A stretch of DNA of 29,747 nt from the IMG/VR virus record IMGVR_UViG_3300031951_011811, positions 1-29,747 of that record. One strand, written 5' to 3'. The position numbers and the translations under genes were made by a program. The stretch's first letter is position 1. Each line of letters opens with the position of its first letter. Source of the stretch: a virus. Shown piece by piece: positions 1 to 4,741 of this stretch. The notes below the pieces were generated by a model, which saw nothing but the letters and a program-made list of their open reading frames with translations, was not told where the DNA came from and made no database searches.

Positions 1-86
1 GGAAATTTTTCATCGGGAGTTAAGACAATTTTCTTAGCATGTTCTAAATTGACAGGATCAAAAATTGCAGATTGATAACCTTTCAT
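1..86 (-). CDS. N-terminal fragment of an unrecognised protein
   Basis: An open frame starts with ATG at position 86, behind an AAGGG-like ribosome site, and runs off the left edge, so only about 28 residues are visible (MKGYQSAIFDPVNLEHAKKI and on). The reading frame has no stop and its codon use matches the phage genes around it. I do not recognise the family from this fragment. It lies downstream of tRNA-His on the same strand and is probably part of the tRNA-region transcript. The start is well supported; the function is unknown. Confidence 0.6.
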   Translation of the reverse strand, partial: MKGYQSAIFDPVNLEHAKKIVLTPDEKF

Positions 87-104
87 ATTACCCTTTTAAA
101 ATAA

Positions 105-181
105 TGGGGTGAAGGACGGGATTTGAACCCGCAACCACTGGATTCACAATCCAGGGCTCTACCAGTTGAGCTACCAACACC
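105..181 (-). tRNA. tRNA-His (GTG)
   Basis: Cloverleaf on the minus strand with anticodon loop TTGTGAA, a standard T-loop (TTCAAAT), the extra G(-1) paired with C73 that marks tRNA-His, and an encoded CCA. The acceptor stem has two central U-U mismatches, which is weak for a functional tRNA. Confidence 0.9.
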
Positions 182-185
182 ATTG

Positions 186-365
186 TTATTCTGCACGCCA
201 TTCTACACGACCATGTTGGTCAATGTGTGCAATACTTTGCATTCGTTTAATTTCAACAAATTCTCGTTTCTCAGTAATAATAGTACCGCCTCGTTTTACA
301 AGTTCGTCAATTTTAATTAGTGCTACTTGTCCAATAGGCATAAATTTTTTAAATTTCTGTTCCAT
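186..365 (-). CDS. small hypothetical protein, 59 aa
   Basis: ATG at 365 follows AGGAG at good spacing, and the frame fills the gap between tRNA-Arg(ACG) and tRNA-His almost exactly. The protein is charged, mixed alpha/beta in look, begins MEQKFKKFMPIGQVALIKID and ends with HIDQHGRVEWRAE. There is no signal peptide, membrane segment or cysteine motif. I do not recognise a family. Its strong ribosome site and its position between two tRNA genes suggest a real co-transcribed small gene. Confidence 0.7.
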   Translation of the reverse strand: MEQKFKKFMPIGQVALIKIDELVKRGGTIITEKREFVEIKRMQSIAHIDQHGRVEWRAE

Positions 366-383
366 AATATTCTCCTGTGATAC

Positions 384-460
384 TGGTACCGCCTGAGAGA
401 TTCGAACTCCCTACCCCAACGTTCGTAGCGTTGTACTCTATCCAGATGAGCTAAGGCGGC
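384..460 (-). tRNA. tRNA-Arg (ACG)
   Basis: Full cloverleaf: acceptor GCCGCCT pairs with AGGCGGT (G1 to U72 wobble), anticodon stem CAACG/CGTTG with loop CTACGAA, T-loop TTCGAAT, A73 and an encoded CCA. An A34 anticodon would normally need deamination to inosine by the host TadA. Confidence 0.95.
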
Positions 461-465
461 ATAAC

Positions 466-497
466 TGGCTGGGGACCTAGGATTCGGCCCCAAAATT
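466..497 (-). pseudogene. 3' half of a disrupted tRNA-Gln
   Basis: The minus strand reads a T arm followed by GTCCCCA, G73 and an encoded CCA. GTCCCCA is the exact 7 bp complement of the acceptor TGGGGAC at 1291-1297. U1-A72 and G73 are tRNA-Gln identity features. The T loop has decayed (GCCGAAT instead of TTCGAAT) and there is no 3' anticodon-stem strand. It abuts the CCA of the intact tRNA-Gln at 498. It is best read as the remnant of an older tRNA-Gln separated from its 5' half by the endonuclease gene and a second tRNA-Gln. Confidence 0.7.
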
Positions 498-571
498 TGG
501 CAGACGCATCTTGATTTGAACAAGAACTAACAGAGTCAAAGTCTGTGGTGCTACCGTTACACTATGCGCCT
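498..571 (-). tRNA. tRNA-Gln (TTG)
   Basis: Complete tRNA: acceptor AGGCGCA pairs with TGCGTCT, anticodon stem ACAGA/TCTGT with loop CTTTGAC, T-loop TTCAAAT, G73 and an encoded CCA. The stop codon of the upstream endonuclease gene lies inside its 5' end. It sits between the two halves of an older tRNA-Gln and probably replaces it. Confidence 0.95.
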
Positions 572-1218
572 ATATTTTTTAAATCTTTTTTAGTTAAAAT
601 TTTAATATCAAGTGATGGGTTTTGTTCTATAACCCATTTCATTTTTATTTTATCATTGTTCCAAAAATAACCTTTTATTTCAATAATCTCATTACTGTCT
701 ATAAGTTCAAAATCAGGTTTATACCAATGTTCTTTTCCTAAGTTGTCTTTATATACGATTGAATTAGGTTTTTTCCATCTAACATTGTTTTTCACAAGAT
801 AATTATAGTATTGTATTTCCAGCGATGACATTAAAAATACAGAATTACCTAAACTGTCAATGACCGTCATTCTTTCATAATTTCGATAATGACCCAAGGC
901 ATGCGAACATGCATCACTTTTATAATAACAAATTTGACACCTATTATGCTTGTTTTCTTTACTAATAATTTTACCGCAATCAACGCACATTGGGCGTATG
1001 CGTTTACTCATTGTAAGGGCAAGAGACTCTAGGCGTTTTTTTATTGATTCATGTTTTTTAGAATCAGGAATACTTTTTAAGGAATCTTTAAGTGTTTTGC
1101 TTCTTTTTTCATTTGATTCTTTAGTAAAAGACCTGCTGTTTGCACATTTTCTAGAGCAAAACTTTTTATCCCACTTACCCGAATCAAACTCATTACTGCA
1201 TTTTGGACATATTTTCAT
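562..1218 (-). CDS. free-standing homing-type endonuclease, zinc fingers plus PD-(D/E)xK-like domain
   Basis: I chose ATG 1218 because AGAGG lies just upstream and the protein then opens directly with a zinc-binding module (C4, C7, C21, C25). A second Cys cluster (CVDC ... CQIC) follows in the middle. The C-terminal part carries KPDFEL ... EIIEIKGY, which matches a PD-(D/E)xK or Vsr-like nuclease core. It resembles phage mobile endonucleases that cut at tRNA genes (family known; target here inferred). The gene lies between the two halves of a split tRNA-Gln, and its last codons overlap the 5' end of an intact tRNA-Gln. Box GATAAATAC upstream could be a late promoter. Confidence 0.75.
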   Translation of the reverse strand: MKICPKCSNEFDSGKWDKKFCSRKCANSRSFTKESNEKRSKTLKDSLKSIPDSKKHESIKKRLESLALTMSKRIRPMCVDCGKIISKENKHNRCQICYYKSDACSHALGHYRNYERMTVIDSLGNSVFLMSSLEIQYYNYLVKNNVRWKKPNSIVYKDNLGKEHWYKPDFELIDSNEIIEIKGYFWNNDKIKMKWVIEQNPSLDIKILTKKDLKNIGA

Positions 1219-1262
1219 AATGGAACCTCTAAATGTATTTATCACTAAATGACAATTTTAGT

Positions 1263-1297
1263 AGTTCGGTGCCTTAGACCAACTTGGCGAGTCCCCA
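1263..1297 (-). pseudogene. 5' half of a disrupted tRNA-Gln
   Basis: The minus strand from 1297 reads TGGGGACTCGCCAAG and then a D loop, GGCACCG and AACT. This follows bacterial tRNA-Gln from position 1 through U33, where the match stops abruptly in the anticodon loop. Its first seven bases pair perfectly with the fragment at 466-497. The endonuclease gene begins about 45 bases further on. The break at the anticodon is the classic insertion point for mobile elements in tRNA genes. Confidence 0.7.
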
Positions 1298-1298
1298 A

Positions 1299-1448
1299 TT
1301 AACTTGGTATAATCTTTGGAATATATGGTACGTTTCTAGGACCATGTCGTTGTTCAAATAATGCTTTGGCTTCTTTAGGATCATTTGCATAAACACGATC
1401 TTTGATTTCGCCTTGCGGCGTTCTTACTGTTGTTTCATACATTGGCAT
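1299..1448 (-). CDS. small conserved-looking phage protein, 49 aa
   Basis: ATG 1448 is preceded by AAGGAG at ideal spacing; an in-frame ATG further upstream has no such site. The product starts MPMYETTVRTPQGEIKDRVY and has a compact charged sequence with a likely beta hairpin followed by a helix (DPKEAKALFEQRHG). It has no signal or membrane segment. The stop lies two bases before the 5' end of the tRNA-Gln remnant. Function is unknown; the ribosome site and clean boundaries argue that it is real. Confidence 0.7.
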   Translation of the reverse strand: MPMYETTVRTPQGEIKDRVYANDPKEAKALFEQRHGPRNVPYIPKIIPS

Positions 1449-1466
1449 AATAAACTCCTTAGAGGT

Positions 1467-1492
1467 AAGAAAAGGTAGCATTGCTACCCTTT
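1467..1492 (-). terminator. hairpin terminator downstream of pqqA
   Basis: On the minus strand GGTAGC, loop AAT and GCTACC are followed by TTTTCTT. It lies about 30 bases after the pqqA stop and ahead of the 49 aa gene, so pqqA could end as its own short transcript. Confidence 0.6.
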
Positions 1493-1521
1493 CATGCTAC
1501 ATGTAAATTGTAAATCAGCGA

Positions 1522-1593
1522 TTAGCGATTTGCAATGTACATGGTGATTTCAAATCCAAAACGCATATCAGTTGCACTTGGTGTTGTCCACAT
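1522..1593 (-). CDS. pqqA: PqqA-like PQQ precursor peptide, 23 aa
   Basis: ATG 1593 follows AAGGAG by six bases and the frame ends at TAA 1522. The peptide keeps the PqqA pattern: W2, P5, D9, R11, G13-F14-E15, then T17-M18-Y19 and a C-terminal Ala-Asn-Arg. In PqqA the Glu and Tyr of the E-x3-Y motif are cross-linked by the radical SAM enzyme PqqE and become the carbon and nitrogen skeleton of pyrroloquinoline quinone (established). Both residues are present with correct spacing. No PqqB, C, D or F is visible, and none of the five radical SAM proteins here is clearly PqqE, so use of host enzymes is inferred. A hairpin precedes the ribosome site and a terminator follows. The gene is too short for ordinary gene callers. 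Confidence 0.85.
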   Translation of the reverse strand: MWTTPSATDMRFGFEITMYIANR

Positions 1594-1613
1594 GTTATTC
1601 TCCTTAAGTTATA

Positions 1614-1634
1614 ATACATGTACTGCACATGTAT
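1614..1634 (-). promoter_or_regulatory. palindromic hairpin in the pqqA leader
   Basis: Perfect 8 bp inverted repeat (ATACATGT, loop of five, ACATGTAT) about 15 bases before the pqqA ribosome site. A TTAAATA stretch overlaps its upstream edge and could be a late promoter element. It may be an operator or a 5' stabilising hairpin for a very short mRNA; the sequence cannot tell which. Confidence 0.45.
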
Positions 1635-1713
1635 TTAAGATATAATATCATGCTATTTTGGTTCTGAACATACGCAACACCATGAACAGACACTAATGAA
1701 AATCATGAAACTC

Positions 1714-1803
1714 ACCATATAGAAACACATTCCTGGATTGTCGTGAAACCCTCCATAGCCCCGGGCGCCATTATTTTTATATTCGAATGTGTTTTTATAT
1801 GGT
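1714..1803 (-). repeat. long-stem hairpin element a, abutting tRNA-Lys
   Basis: Inverted arms 1714-1732 and 1785-1803 pair over 19 positions with one mismatch around a GC-rich inner region. The 5' arm of the transcript starts with the discriminator A and CCA of tRNA-Lys. Same terminal motif family (ACCATAT ... ACACA) as the elements at 3257, 3453 and 3635. Confidence 0.75.
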
Positions 1804-1875
1804 ACGGGCAGAGGGATTCGAACCCACGACCAATAGATTAAAAGTCTACTGCTCTACCGACTGAGCTATACCCGC
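1800..1875 (-). tRNA. tRNA-Lys (TTT)
   Basis: Acceptor GCGGGTA pairs with TGCCCGT, anticodon stem GTAGA/TCTAT with loop CTTTTAA, T-loop TTCGAAT, A73 and an encoded CCA. The terminal ACCA is also the first four bases of the downstream long hairpin. Confidence 0.95.
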
Positions 1876-1927
1876 GTCATCTTGTCACTCTTGTCACTGT
1901 CCATAAGGACTCTCCTTAAAAAGTAAT

Positions 1928-2012
1928 TGGTGGGGTGTACTGGGATCGAACCAGTCGTGCCCGAAGACGGCGGATTTACAGTCCACTGCATCACCATTGA
2001 TGCTTCCACCCC
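1928..2012 (-). tRNA. tRNA-Tyr (GTA)
   Basis: Class II tRNA with a variable arm (CCGTCTTCGGGCACG), anticodon loop CTGTAAA, T-loop TTCGATC, acceptor GGGGTGG against ACACCCC (last pair mismatched), A73 and an encoded CCA. Confidence 0.95.
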
Positions 2013-2039
2013 ATTGATGCTCTGCGACCCTCGGCGGTA

Positions 2040-2227
2040 ATTATAGTACATCAAGTTATGCAAGCGATCTTTACACTACACACAACTATCACATACCCTC
2101 CACCCGCTCCCCGACAGGGTCCGTTCTCGCATTGCCAGCGCACTTTCGGTTTAAAGTGTACCACCCGTGCTTGTCAAGGCACTTCTCATCCTCCGGGTCA
2201 GAGTATCCGTTGACAACGGAACGTCCT
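2040..2227 (-). ncRNA. candidate structured RNA between tRNA-Asp and tRNA-Tyr
   Basis: This stretch is clearly GC-richer than the flanking genes and full of local helices on the minus strand: TCCGTT/AACGGA (2206-2220), GTGC/GCAC (2167-2182) and CACTTT/AAAGTG (2141-2158). An open frame crosses it, but it runs through tRNA-Asp, has no ribosome site and uses GC-rich codons unlike the phage genes. I therefore read it as non-coding RNA co-transcribed with the tRNAs. I cannot name a family. Confidence 0.45.
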
Positions 2228-2304
2228 TGGCGACTTGTAGGGGACTTGAACCCCTGACCTCCGCCGTGACAGGGCGGCATTCTAACCAACTGAACTAACA
2301 AGCC
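2228..2304 (-). tRNA. tRNA-Asp (GTC)
   Basis: Acceptor GGCTTGT pairs with ACAAGTC, anticodon stem CCGCC/GGCGG with loop CTGTCAC, T-loop TTCAAGT, G73 (typical of Asp) and an encoded CCA. Confidence 0.95.
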
Positions 2305-2308
2305 AAAT

Positions 2309-2773
2309 CTATTTTACACCTAAATAATGTTTGTTTACATAACTCTGTATTGCTTGATGACTTACATGTTTAATGTGTACACCAGGTGCAATATTACGCT
2401 TACCTGAATCATCAAAATAATTCATTGTTCTAACACCATGCACACTATAATTAACCTGTGCAGTATGATATGCACCAATTGTAATGACTAAAGTAGGCTT
2501 TCGCTTTACATTAGGTAAAACTTGTCTAATGCTTTCTGCACCTTTACTAAAGCCATACAATTGATATTGTTTATTATTTCTGTTAATAAATTTTACTGCT
2601 AAGTGTGCTTGATTCCACCTATAAGTTACTGCACATGAATTTTGTTTCTTTGCATATTGATTGAAGGCGCGGTTATCAAATACATCATTGATGCCTTTAA
2701 ACCCAATAACAAACTTATCACAGGCAAAACTATTCTGTGTTACAAGTAATAAAATAAAAAATAGTGTTCTCAT
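2309..2773 (-). CDS. secreted alpha/beta-hydrolase-like protein, 154 aa
   Basis: Residues 1-17 form a signal peptide (hydrophobic FFILLLV ending SFA-C; the Cys at 18 might also suit lipoprotein processing). The core carries Y-G-F-S-K-G around S76, a GxSxG nucleophile elbow as in lipases and esterases, with Asp (FDDSG) and several His residues downstream as possible triad partners. At about 137 mature residues it is short for a full alpha/beta hydrolase. It lies just upstream of tRNA-Asp and downstream of a 450-base structured region that may be its leader. No clear ribosome site precedes ATG 2773. Substrate is unknown; an envelope lipid or ester target is a guess. Confidence 0.55.
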   Translation of the reverse strand: MRTLFFILLLVTQNSFACDKFVIGFKGINDVFDNRAFNQYAKKQNSCAVTYRWNQAHLAVKFINRNNKQYQLYGFSKGAESIRQVLPNVKRKPTLVITIGAYHTAQVNYSVHGVRTMNYFDDSGKRNIAPGVHIKHVSHQAIQSYVNKHYLGVK

Positions 2774-3222
2774 ATTAGTTTTGTAGCCTATACTATATGC
2801 CTAACTCAACAGCTTTACACGTGATTACTGTTTATTGTTTCGGTTACATAACGCTTGCGCCAGCCTCTGTGCTTACAAGCTACAAAATTAATATGCTTAG
2901 GCCACGCTTTCCACGGTCGCCCCTAAGCTGGAGTTGTTACCCTGTCCGAACACTAAAGGACCTTTGCCACGTAGTGTCCACGCTGCTATGTTGTCTGAAA
3001 CACCGGAGACACCACATCGTAATGCAGAGTCTATGTTTCGCTATAGGTGCCATAGCCACCTGGACTTTATCGTATTACCAAACGCTACTTTAAGGAAAGT
3101 AGTTACCGGAATCTTACACAGTTTTCACAGGAACTTAATCCCTTCATCCTGAGGTACCATCTTATAGAATGGGCTTCCCTATGTGTATCAGGCTCTGCTC
3201 TTTACTGCTGCAATCTTTATTT
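2774..3222 (-). ncRNA. candidate large structured non-coding RNA or long leader
   Basis: A 450-base stretch without convincing coding frames, GC-richer than its surroundings, preceded on the minus strand by a consensus promoter (TTGACA, 17 bases, TATACT at 3229-3257). Helices seen: 2895-2901 with 2922-2928 (7 bp), 2948-2955 with 2972-2979 (8 bp with one G-U), 3085-3091 with 3096-3102 (7 bp, four-base loop), and 3128-3132 with 3147-3151. Large ornate RNAs such as GOLLD are known near tRNA genes in phages; I do not claim membership. It could also be a long 5' leader of the hydrolase gene at 2773. Confidence 0.5.
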
Positions 3223-3228
3223 GCCACT

Positions 3229-3257
3229 AGTATAACACTAAACTGATTTAATGTCAA
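3229..3257 (-). promoter_or_regulatory. sigma70-type promoter for the structured RNA
   Basis: Minus strand TTGACA (3252-3257), 17-base spacer, TATACT (3229-3234). It begins at the edge of hairpin element b and points into the 2774-3222 structured region. Confidence 0.75.
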
Positions 3258-3328
3258 CCATATTGAAACACACTTCTCTCTTTTTGGTCGCTGCCGCGGA
3301 ACAGCATCGAAATGTGTTTCAATATGGT
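3257..3328 (-). repeat. long-stem hairpin element b, abutting tRNA-Ile
   Basis: Perfect 16 bp terminal stem: ACCATATTGAAACACA at 3257-3272 against 3313-3328. An inner GCTG/CAGC hairpin lies in the loop. The transcript 5' arm includes the ACCA of tRNA-Ile. The far end touches the -35 box of the next promoter. Confidence 0.8.
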
Positions 3329-3401
3329 GCCCACTCTTGGAATCGAACCAAGCACCCCCGCCTTATCAAGACGATGCTCTAACCGAATGAGCTAAGTGGG
3401 C
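3325..3401 (-). tRNA. tRNA-Ile (GAT)
   Basis: Acceptor GCCCACT pairs with AGTGGGC, anticodon loop TTGATAA on a stem with G-U pairs, T-loop TTCGATT, A73 and an encoded CCA shared with hairpin element b. Confidence 0.95.
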
Positions 3402-3452
3402 AAGTATGATATAATCTACCAAGCATGTTGTGCTTGTATCACAGTTAGTTAT

Positions 3453-3538
3453 ACCATATTGAAGCACTCTGTTGCACAGCCCCACCGCGTATGCTAGCAC
3501 TTTCAATGGGAGCTTCCTACAAAATGCTTCAATATGGT
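3453..3538 (-). repeat. long-stem hairpin element c
   Basis: Perfect 14 bp terminal stem: ACCATATTGAAGCA at 3453-3466 against 3525-3538. Both arms carry the same change (GC for AA) relative to elements b and d, so the pairing is kept by a compensatory change. It lies between tRNA-Ile and the unassigned segment at 3539-3634. Confidence 0.8.
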
Positions 3539-3634
3539 GAGTCTATGTTTTTGTTACTCGGCACTCTGCTTAACCAGGATTTGCACCTTTCGAGAACGGA
3601 TATTCTTAGTACCCATATTCAATATTGACTCTCT
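3539..3634 (-). ncRNA. tRNA-like or unknown RNA segment in the tRNA/hairpin array
   Basis: This 96-base segment occupies the slot where elements a, b and d each have a tRNA. Its ends pair (GAGTC with GACTC) and it is followed by ACCA shared with hairpin c. Inside is a T-loop-like stretch (GGTGCAAATCC) and an AGAA/TTCT stem with a six-base loop, but the T-like arm is about 43 bases from the 3' end and no valid cloverleaf forms. It may be a decayed or interrupted tRNA, or a tRNA-mimic. Low confidence. Confidence 0.3.
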
Positions 3635-3742
3635 ACCATATTGAAACACACTATACAACAGGTTTAGGTCTGCTTCTGTATCCTGTAACGGCGTAGTATG
3701 AAGTTATCTCTAGACCTCGGCCGTAATGTGTTTCAATATGGT
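3635..3742 (-). repeat. long-stem hairpin element d, abutting tRNA-Glu
   Basis: Perfect 16 bp terminal stem identical to element b: 3635-3650 against 3727-3742. The inner part contains GGTCT/AGACC. The transcript 5' arm begins with the A73-CCA of tRNA-Glu. Confidence 0.8.
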
Positions 3743-3814
3743 ACACCCAAGGGAATTCGAATCCCTGTTACCGCCGTGAAAGGGCGGGGTCCTAGGCCAC
3801 TAGACGATGGGTGC
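3739..3814 (-). tRNA. tRNA-Glu (TTC)
   Basis: Acceptor GCACCCA pairs with TGGGTGT, anticodon stem CCGCC/GGCGG with loop CTTTCAC, T-loop TTCGAAT, A73 and an encoded CCA. The anticodon stem is identical to that of tRNA-Asp. Confidence 0.95.
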
Positions 3815-3854
3815 ATAAAACTTAAATTGTTAAAGAAACTACTACGATTCAGAC

Positions 3855-3883
3855 ATTGTATCTCGTTTTGGATTTAATGTCAA
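3855..3883 (-). promoter_or_regulatory. sigma70-type promoter upstream of tRNA-Glu
   Basis: Minus strand TTGACA (3878-3883), 17-base spacer, TACAAT (3855-3860), about 40 bases before tRNA-Glu. Confidence 0.7.
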
Positions 3884-3892
3884 GTTGTTGTT

Positions 3893-3969
3893 TGGTCGGA
3901 GTACAAGGATTCGAACCTTGGACCTCTTGCTCCCAAAGCAAGCGCACTACCAGGCTGTGCTACACTCCG
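3893..3969 (-). tRNA. tRNA-Pro (TGG)
   Basis: Acceptor CGGAGTG pairs with TACTCCG; C1-G72 is typical of bacterial Pro. Anticodon stem CTTGC/GCAAG with loop TTTGGGA, T-loop TTCGAAT, A73 and an encoded CCA. Confidence 0.95.
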
Positions 3970-3976
3970 AATTGTT

Positions 3977-4050
3977 TGGTGGAGGATGAGAGAATCGAAC
4001 TCTCACGAAGACCTTGCAAAGGTCCCAGGCTCCCATTACATCAATCCCCC
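3977..4050 (-). tRNA. tRNA-Ala (TGC)
   Basis: Acceptor GGGGGAT pairs with ATCCTCC, anticodon loop TTTGCAA, T-loop TTCGATT, A73 and an encoded CCA. The D arm (GATGTAATGGGAGCC) is slightly unusual. Confidence 0.9.
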
Positions 4051-4062
4051 AAATTGTAAAAC

Positions 4063-4137
4063 TGGTCCAGCCGCCAAGAATCGAACTTGGAATACAAGCT
4101 TAGAAGGCTAGTGTTATATCCATTTAACTACGGCCAG
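4063..4137 (-). tRNA. tRNA-Arg (TCT)
   Basis: Acceptor CTGGCCG pairs with CGGCTGG with G-U pairs, anticodon stem CTAGC/GCTTG (one mismatch) with loop CTTCTAA, T-loop TTCGATT, A73 and an encoded CCA. It reads AGA, a favoured Arg codon in this AT-rich sequence. Confidence 0.93.
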
Positions 4138-4150
4138 ATTTTCAATTAAT

Positions 4151-4179
4151 AGTATATCTCAACTCTGAATTAATGTCAA
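4151..4179 (-). promoter_or_regulatory. sigma70-type promoter for the tRNA array
   Basis: Minus strand TTGACA (4174-4179), 17-base spacer, TATACT (4151-4156), placed directly after the HNH gene and before tRNA-Arg(TCT). Confidence 0.75.
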
Positions 4180-4180
4180 C

Positions 4181-4741
4181 CTAAGACTGTAGGATCCTGC
4201 TATGCTTTGGCACACCACTAATCAGATATTCCATTTGATCTGCAAGAATGTTTCTATTTTGCAAAATCATACTTTCAAAGTGATTAGGTTCATAAGGCAC
4301 ATAAAGCAGTTCCATTTTTGCTTCTTTAAGTGTCTTACTGTCTTTTTTGTTATTACATAGTACACATGCAGTAACAACATTCATCCATGTATTTGCACCA
4401 CCTCTGCTCTTAGGTAGAATGTGGTCACGACTTAGATGGTTACTGTTAGCAAAATGTCCACCGCAGTATGCACATACATGTCGGTCACGCCCAAACAATG
4501 TTTTGTTTGTTAGTGCGACTTTACCATGTTTGTTAGGATCGAAGCCATGTCCTTTGATTGCAATGATACTAGGAGTTTCAATGTAACTCAGACTTCCATC
4601 ATTCTGAATTCCACCACGAAACTTTGCAACAACCTCACCTAGCGACCATGCAACCATATCTTTCGCAAAATATGTGATTGCATTTTCGTGCGAAATCCAT
4701 TGTCTAGGAATTCCACCGATGTCCAACGCTAGTACCGACAT
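4181..4741 (-). CDS. HNH endonuclease, 186 aa
   Basis: The HNH fold is explicit: CAYCG (C90, C93), the SRDHILPKSRGG core with D106-H107, N117 and N121, and the closing CVLCNNKK (C126, C129, N130). The N-terminal 80 residues are a separate alpha/beta part without a motif I know. A strong AAGGAG precedes ATG 4741, and a CTAAATA box upstream resembles late promoters of T4-like phages. The family covers free-standing homing endonucleases and McrA-like nucleases. A location beside a tRNA cluster, with a second nuclease gene nearby, favours a selfish mobile gene, but a host-DNA-cutting role is possible. Confidence 0.85.
   Translation of the reverse strand: MSVLALDIGGIPRQWISHENAITYFAKDMVAWSLGEVVAKFRGGIQNDGSLSYIETPSIIAIKGHGFDPNKHGKVALTNKTLFGRDRHVCAYCGGHFANSNHLSRDHILPKSRGGANTWMNVVTACVLCNNKKDSKTLKEAKMELLYVPYEPNHFESMILQNRNILADQMEYLISGVPKHSRILQS

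Noticed and set aside
466-1297. Group I intron in tRNA-Gln
   Set aside because: The 3' fragment lacks the 3' strand of the anticodon stem and its T loop has decayed, no intron core is visible, and a complete tRNA-Gln lies inside; splicing could not restore a working tRNA.
1866-1904. A 12-codon frame (MDSDKSDKMTRV) with AAGGAG upstream, between tRNA-Tyr and tRNA-Lys
   Set aside because: The stop lies inside tRNA-Lys, the ribosome site is buried in an AAGGA/TCCTT hairpin and the peptide is too short to judge; recorded but not called a gene.
2089-2301. A 70-codon minus-strand frame across tRNA-Asp
   Set aside because: The frame runs through a certain tRNA gene, its codons are GC-rich, and the sequence is better explained by RNA hairpins.
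2797-3093. A 98-codon plus-strand frame
   Set aside because: It lies in the GC-rich structured region, has no ribosome site, opposes all genes nearby, and its codon use and composition (many Cys, Arg and His) do not fit the phage genes.
2774-3222. tmRNA or RNase P RNA
   Set aside because: No tRNA-like end with T arm and CCA and no tag-coding frame for tmRNA; the conserved P4-type sequences of RNase P RNA are not present apart from a short AAAGTCC match.
3257-3742. CRISPR-like array made of the repeated ACCATATTGAAACACA arms
   Set aside because: The repeats occur as inverted pairs around tRNAs, not as direct repeats with even spacers, and no cas gene is near.
3856-4059. A 67-codon plus-strand frame
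   Set aside because: It is the reverse complement of tRNA-Pro and tRNA-Ala, whose T-arm sequences commonly give spurious frames.
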